Source: Pedobacter sp. BMA (GTDB taxonomy: Bacteria; Bacteroidota; Bacteroidia; Sphingobacteriales; Sphingobacteriaceae). Taken from it: 64,000 bases of DNA. The notes under the pieces are model-generated. The model did no database searches. It saw only the letters and a program-made list of their open reading frames with translations, and was not told the DNA's origin. The position numbers were made by a program, and so were the translations under genes. The stretch is from NCBI RefSeq assembly GCF_001027745.1, contig NZ_LECU01000006.1, positions 434,001-498,000 on the forward strand. The letters run 5' to 3'. The first letter of the stretch is position 1. Each line of letters starts with the position of its first letter. Positions 61,932-64,000 of this stretch are shown here, piece after piece.

Positions 61932-63275
61932 ATGAAGCAAAAATACGAACGACCAACCATCAGAAAAATGAACTCCGGCCTGATGAACAAGTTTGGGAGC
62001 AGAACTGATCTTGATCCTGTTAAGGAGATTGATGGCATTTCTGTCAAAAACCTGGTTTCAGATTATGGTTCCCCTGTGTTTGTATTGTCTGAAAAGCAGA
62101 TCAGAAGAAACTACCAGTCGGCGGTACGTTCATTTAAAACCCGCTATCCAAAGGTACAATTTGCATGGAGTTATAAAACCAACTATCTGAATGCGGTATG
62201 TAAAATTTTTCATCAGGAAGGGAGTTGGGCTGAAGTAGTTTCAGGTTTTGAATACCATAAGGCGCTGAACAACGGGGTTTTGGGAAATCAGATCATTTTT
62301 AACGGGCCTGATAAAAAGGAAGCTGATTTAATTTTAGCGATTGAGAAACATTCCCTGATTCATATCGATCATTTCGATGAACTGTATCAGCTTATTCGCA
62401 TCAGTGAACGAATCAACAAGAAAGCAAAAGTTGCCATTCGTGTAAATTTCGATACGGGGGTTTATCCTGCCTGGGATAGGTTTGGATTTAACTATGAAAA
62501 TGGCCAGGCCTGGACGGCTATATCCAAAATTATAGCTGCAGAAAAAATAGATTTAGTTGGTTTACATTGTCATATCGGAACATTTATGTTGTCGACTTCG
62601 GCCTACGCGGTTGCGGCAAAAAAACTTTGCGATTTAGCATTGCGCTGTAAAAATGAACATCAGAACTCCATTCAGTATTTAGATCTGGGAGGCGGCTTTC
62701 CGTCAACCAATACATTAAAGGGGGCTTACTTACCAGGTGTAGATACAGTTCCCGGTATTGAAGAGTTTGCCGAGGCCATTACCACTACTATTCTGGAATC
62801 CGGTTTCTCATCTGATGAGCTTCCTTTGCTCATTTTAGAAAGTGGCCGTGTGCTGATTGATGATGCCGGCTATTTAATTGGTAGCGTGATTGCGAATAAA
62901 CGCCTGAGCGACGGTCGCAGGGCTACCATCATGGATTTTGGAATGAATGTACTATTTACATCAAACTGGTACAATCATAAAGTTACTGTTGCGCAGGATG
63001 CGGGTCAGTATACCGAAGAGACGGTGTTGTTTGGGCCCTTGTGTATGAACATCGATGTGATTCGTGAGAGTATAAACCTTCCCCTTTTAGAAACAGGCGA
63101 TCATGTAATTGTACATAAAGTGGGTGCTTATAATATGACTCAATGGATGCAGTTTATCAATATGCGGCCTGCGGTAGTTTTAATTGATCAGCATGGGAAA
63201 AGCCATTTGATCAGAAAGCAGGAAACGCTTGAATATCTCGAAATGATGGAACAATTACCTGATTATTTAAAATAG
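61932..63275 (+). CDS. LysA-like PLP-dependent decarboxylase of unknown substrate
   Basis: Fold-type III (alanine-racemase-like) PLP enzyme of 447 residues, related to diaminopimelate and carboxynorspermidine decarboxylases. The Schiff-base lysine is Lys82 in WSYKTNY; HCHIGT (212-217), DLGGGFP (251-257) and ESGR (303-306) bind PLP. The catalytic Cys371 is kept, but the LysA motif around it (C-E-S-x-D) is changed to CMNID, so the amino-acid pocket probably differs. It starts 41 bases after the ligase gene and ends three bases from the next start. Confidence 0.9.
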   Translation: MKQKYERPTIRKMNSGLMNKFGSRTDLDPVKEIDGISVKNLVSDYGSPVFVLSEKQIRRNYQSAVRSFKTRYPKVQFAWSYKTNYLNAVCKIFHQEGSWAEVVSGFEYHKALNNGVLGNQIIFNGPDKKEADLILAIEKHSLIHIDHFDELYQLIRISERINKKAKVAIRVNFDTGVYPAWDRFGFNYENGQAWTAISKIIAAEKIDLVGLHCHIGTFMLSTSAYAVAAKKLCDLALRCKNEHQNSIQYLDLGGGFPSTNTLKGAYLPGVDTVPGIEEFAEAITTTILESGFSSDELPLLILESGRVLIDDAGYLIGSVIANKRLSDGRRATIMDFGMNVLFTSNWYNHKVTVAQDAGQYTEETVLFGPLCMNIDVIRESINLPLLETGDHVIVHKVGAYNMTQWMQFINMRPAVVLIDQHGKSHLIRKQETLEYLEMMEQLPDYLK

Positions 63276-63277
63276 GA

Positions 63278-64000
63278 TTGAAAAGAAAAGTGCAATATTA
63301 TCTTCAAGCGGCTTTAAACAGCTATGCGATTTTGTTTTTCTCACAAAACAAAATCCTTGGAGCTTTATTGTTTTTAGTTTCGATGTTTAACCCGAATGCG
63401 GGTATTTCTGGTCTGATTGCTTTAATTGTTTCGCTGGCTCTGGTGAGTAGTCTGGGTTTTAATAAAGAGGATATTAAGTCAGGGTTGTATAGCTTCAACT
63501 CGCTTCTATTAGGAATTGGATTCGGCACTTTCTATAATTTCAATTATACCTTCTGGCTTTGGTTATCTGCTGCATGTTTGTTATGCGTGGTGTTAAGTGT
63601 TAATCTCACGGCTTTATTGGGCAAATATGCTTTGCCAACACTATCCATTCCTTTTGTTATCAGTTTCTGGCTCGTATTGATTGCTGCTAACGGATACACA
63701 GGCATGGGTTTGATCCAAAAAAGCAGCTCGCTGGTTTTCGAGCTGACTACCGTAGTGCCTTCGCATTTTACCAGAATTTGTAATTTCTTTGATCGCCTGC
63801 ACATGCCGGCTTATATGGATCTGTTTTTCCGGTCTGTAAGTGCGCTCTTATTTCAGAACAGCATTCTTGCCGGAATATTGATCAGCATTGGTTTTTTTAT
63901 TCATTCACGTATCGGGTTTAGTTTGCTGGTTATTGGCTTTGTTATCGCTTGTTTAATCAATCATTTTACCGGCACTTATCCTGATGGAATCAGCAACTAT
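63278..64000 (+). CDS. urea-transporter-family membrane protein, 3' end outside window
   Basis: Reading frame from TTG 63278 to the window edge, 241 residues so far, with a stop codon 18 bases before the start. It is too long for a shadow and fully hydrophobic in repeated segments. Family marks of bacterial urea transporters are present: MFNPNAGISGLIAL, the GLYSFNSLLLGIGFG repeat core, and ALPTLSIPFVISFW. The transported compound may be urea or another small molecule. The gene follows the decarboxylase by two bases, so it belongs to the same operon. What lies after base 64000 is unknown. Confidence 0.75.
   Translation, partial: MKRKVQYYLQAALNSYAILFFSQNKILGALLFLVSMFNPNAGISGLIALIVSLALVSSLGFNKEDIKSGLYSFNSLLLGIGFGTFYNFNYTFWLWLSAACLLCVVLSVNLTALLGKYALPTLSIPFVISFWLVLIAANGYTGMGLIQKSSSLVFELTTVVPSHFTRICNFFDRLHMPAYMDLFFRSVSALLFQNSILAGILISIGFFIHSRIGFSLLVIGFVIACLINHFTGTYPDGISNY

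Noticed and set aside
63322..63804. Minus-strand frames opposite the final membrane protein
   Set aside because: They are shadows of the UT-like frame, which has a consistent hydrophobic pattern over 241 residues.
1..64000. Insertion sequences, prophage, CRISPR arrays, tRNA and rRNA genes
   Set aside because: No transposase, integrase or phage genes, no regular spacer-repeat arrays and no cloverleaf or rRNA-like sequence seen in the gaps.

Overview
The window looks like chromosome of a Bacteroidota bacterium of the Sphingobacteriaceae type (Pedobacter-like). The reasons are the carbamoyltransferase of the succinyl/acetyl-ornithine kind inside a single long arginine operon, several TonB-dependent receptors with an N-terminal CarboxypepD_reg-like domain, two LytS/LytTR two-component pairs, a scarcity of Shine-Dalgarno sequences, and promoter matches to the Bacteroidota TTG / TANNTTTG consensus. 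The genus is an inference from memory of protein families; no search was possible. No rRNA, tRNA, CRISPR array, insertion sequence or prophage was recognised.

Layout. 1-9 kb: 3' part of polA, a small secreted repeat protein, a metallo-beta-lactamase-fold hydrolase, a YbaB/EbfC protein, a serine hydrolase lipoprotein, a cupin protein, and the pdhA-pdhC pair of pyruvate dehydrogenase. 9-15 kb: NlpC/P60 peptidase, CapA-type lipoprotein, two 61-residue membrane proteins, an SPFH protein and the Prc/Tsp protease. 15-20.5 kb: a cyanophycin locus, with cyanophycinase and isoaspartyl peptidase divergent from a full-length CphA1-type cyanophycin synthetase. 20.5-26.5 kb: PA2169-type four-helix protein, a CREST-like membrane hydrolase, ThuA-like protein, low-molecular-weight phosphatase, S1/P1 nuclease with two unknown neighbours, and fumC. 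27-32 kb: a LytS/LytTR pair with an unusual extracytoplasmic sensor region, a small HicB-like protein, an AraC regulator and an aldo/keto reductase. 32-43.6 kb: the arginine operon on the minus strand (GNAT, argG, argC, argD, argF', argB, proC, argE', argH), followed by a RelE/ParE-type toxin-antitoxin pair and an aminotransferase. 44-56 kb: DUF4397 lipoprotein, two tandem TonB receptors with DUF4198 and DUF6607 proteins (probable iron/siderophore uptake), an M28 peptidase, and a third receptor preceded by a Cys/His-rich small protein (possible metal uptake). 56-58.6 kb: a sodium:solute symporter and an unknown gene. 58.6-64 kb: a second LytS/LytTR pair joined to a PqqD-like protein, an ATP-grasp ligase, a LysA-like PLP enzyme and a urea-transporter-like membrane protein that runs off the window.

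How the genes fit together. The arginine operon makes one of the two amino acids of cyanophycin (multi-L-arginyl-poly-L-aspartate), and the cyanophycin locus can make the polymer and break it down to Asp and Arg, so this stretch suggests a nitrogen-storage cycle in a heterotroph. The final block is the strongest candidate for an undescribed system: an RRE-like PqqD protein translationally overlapping a LytTR regulator, followed by a ligase, a decarboxylase-fold enzyme and a transporter in one transcription direction. Its substrate is unknown.
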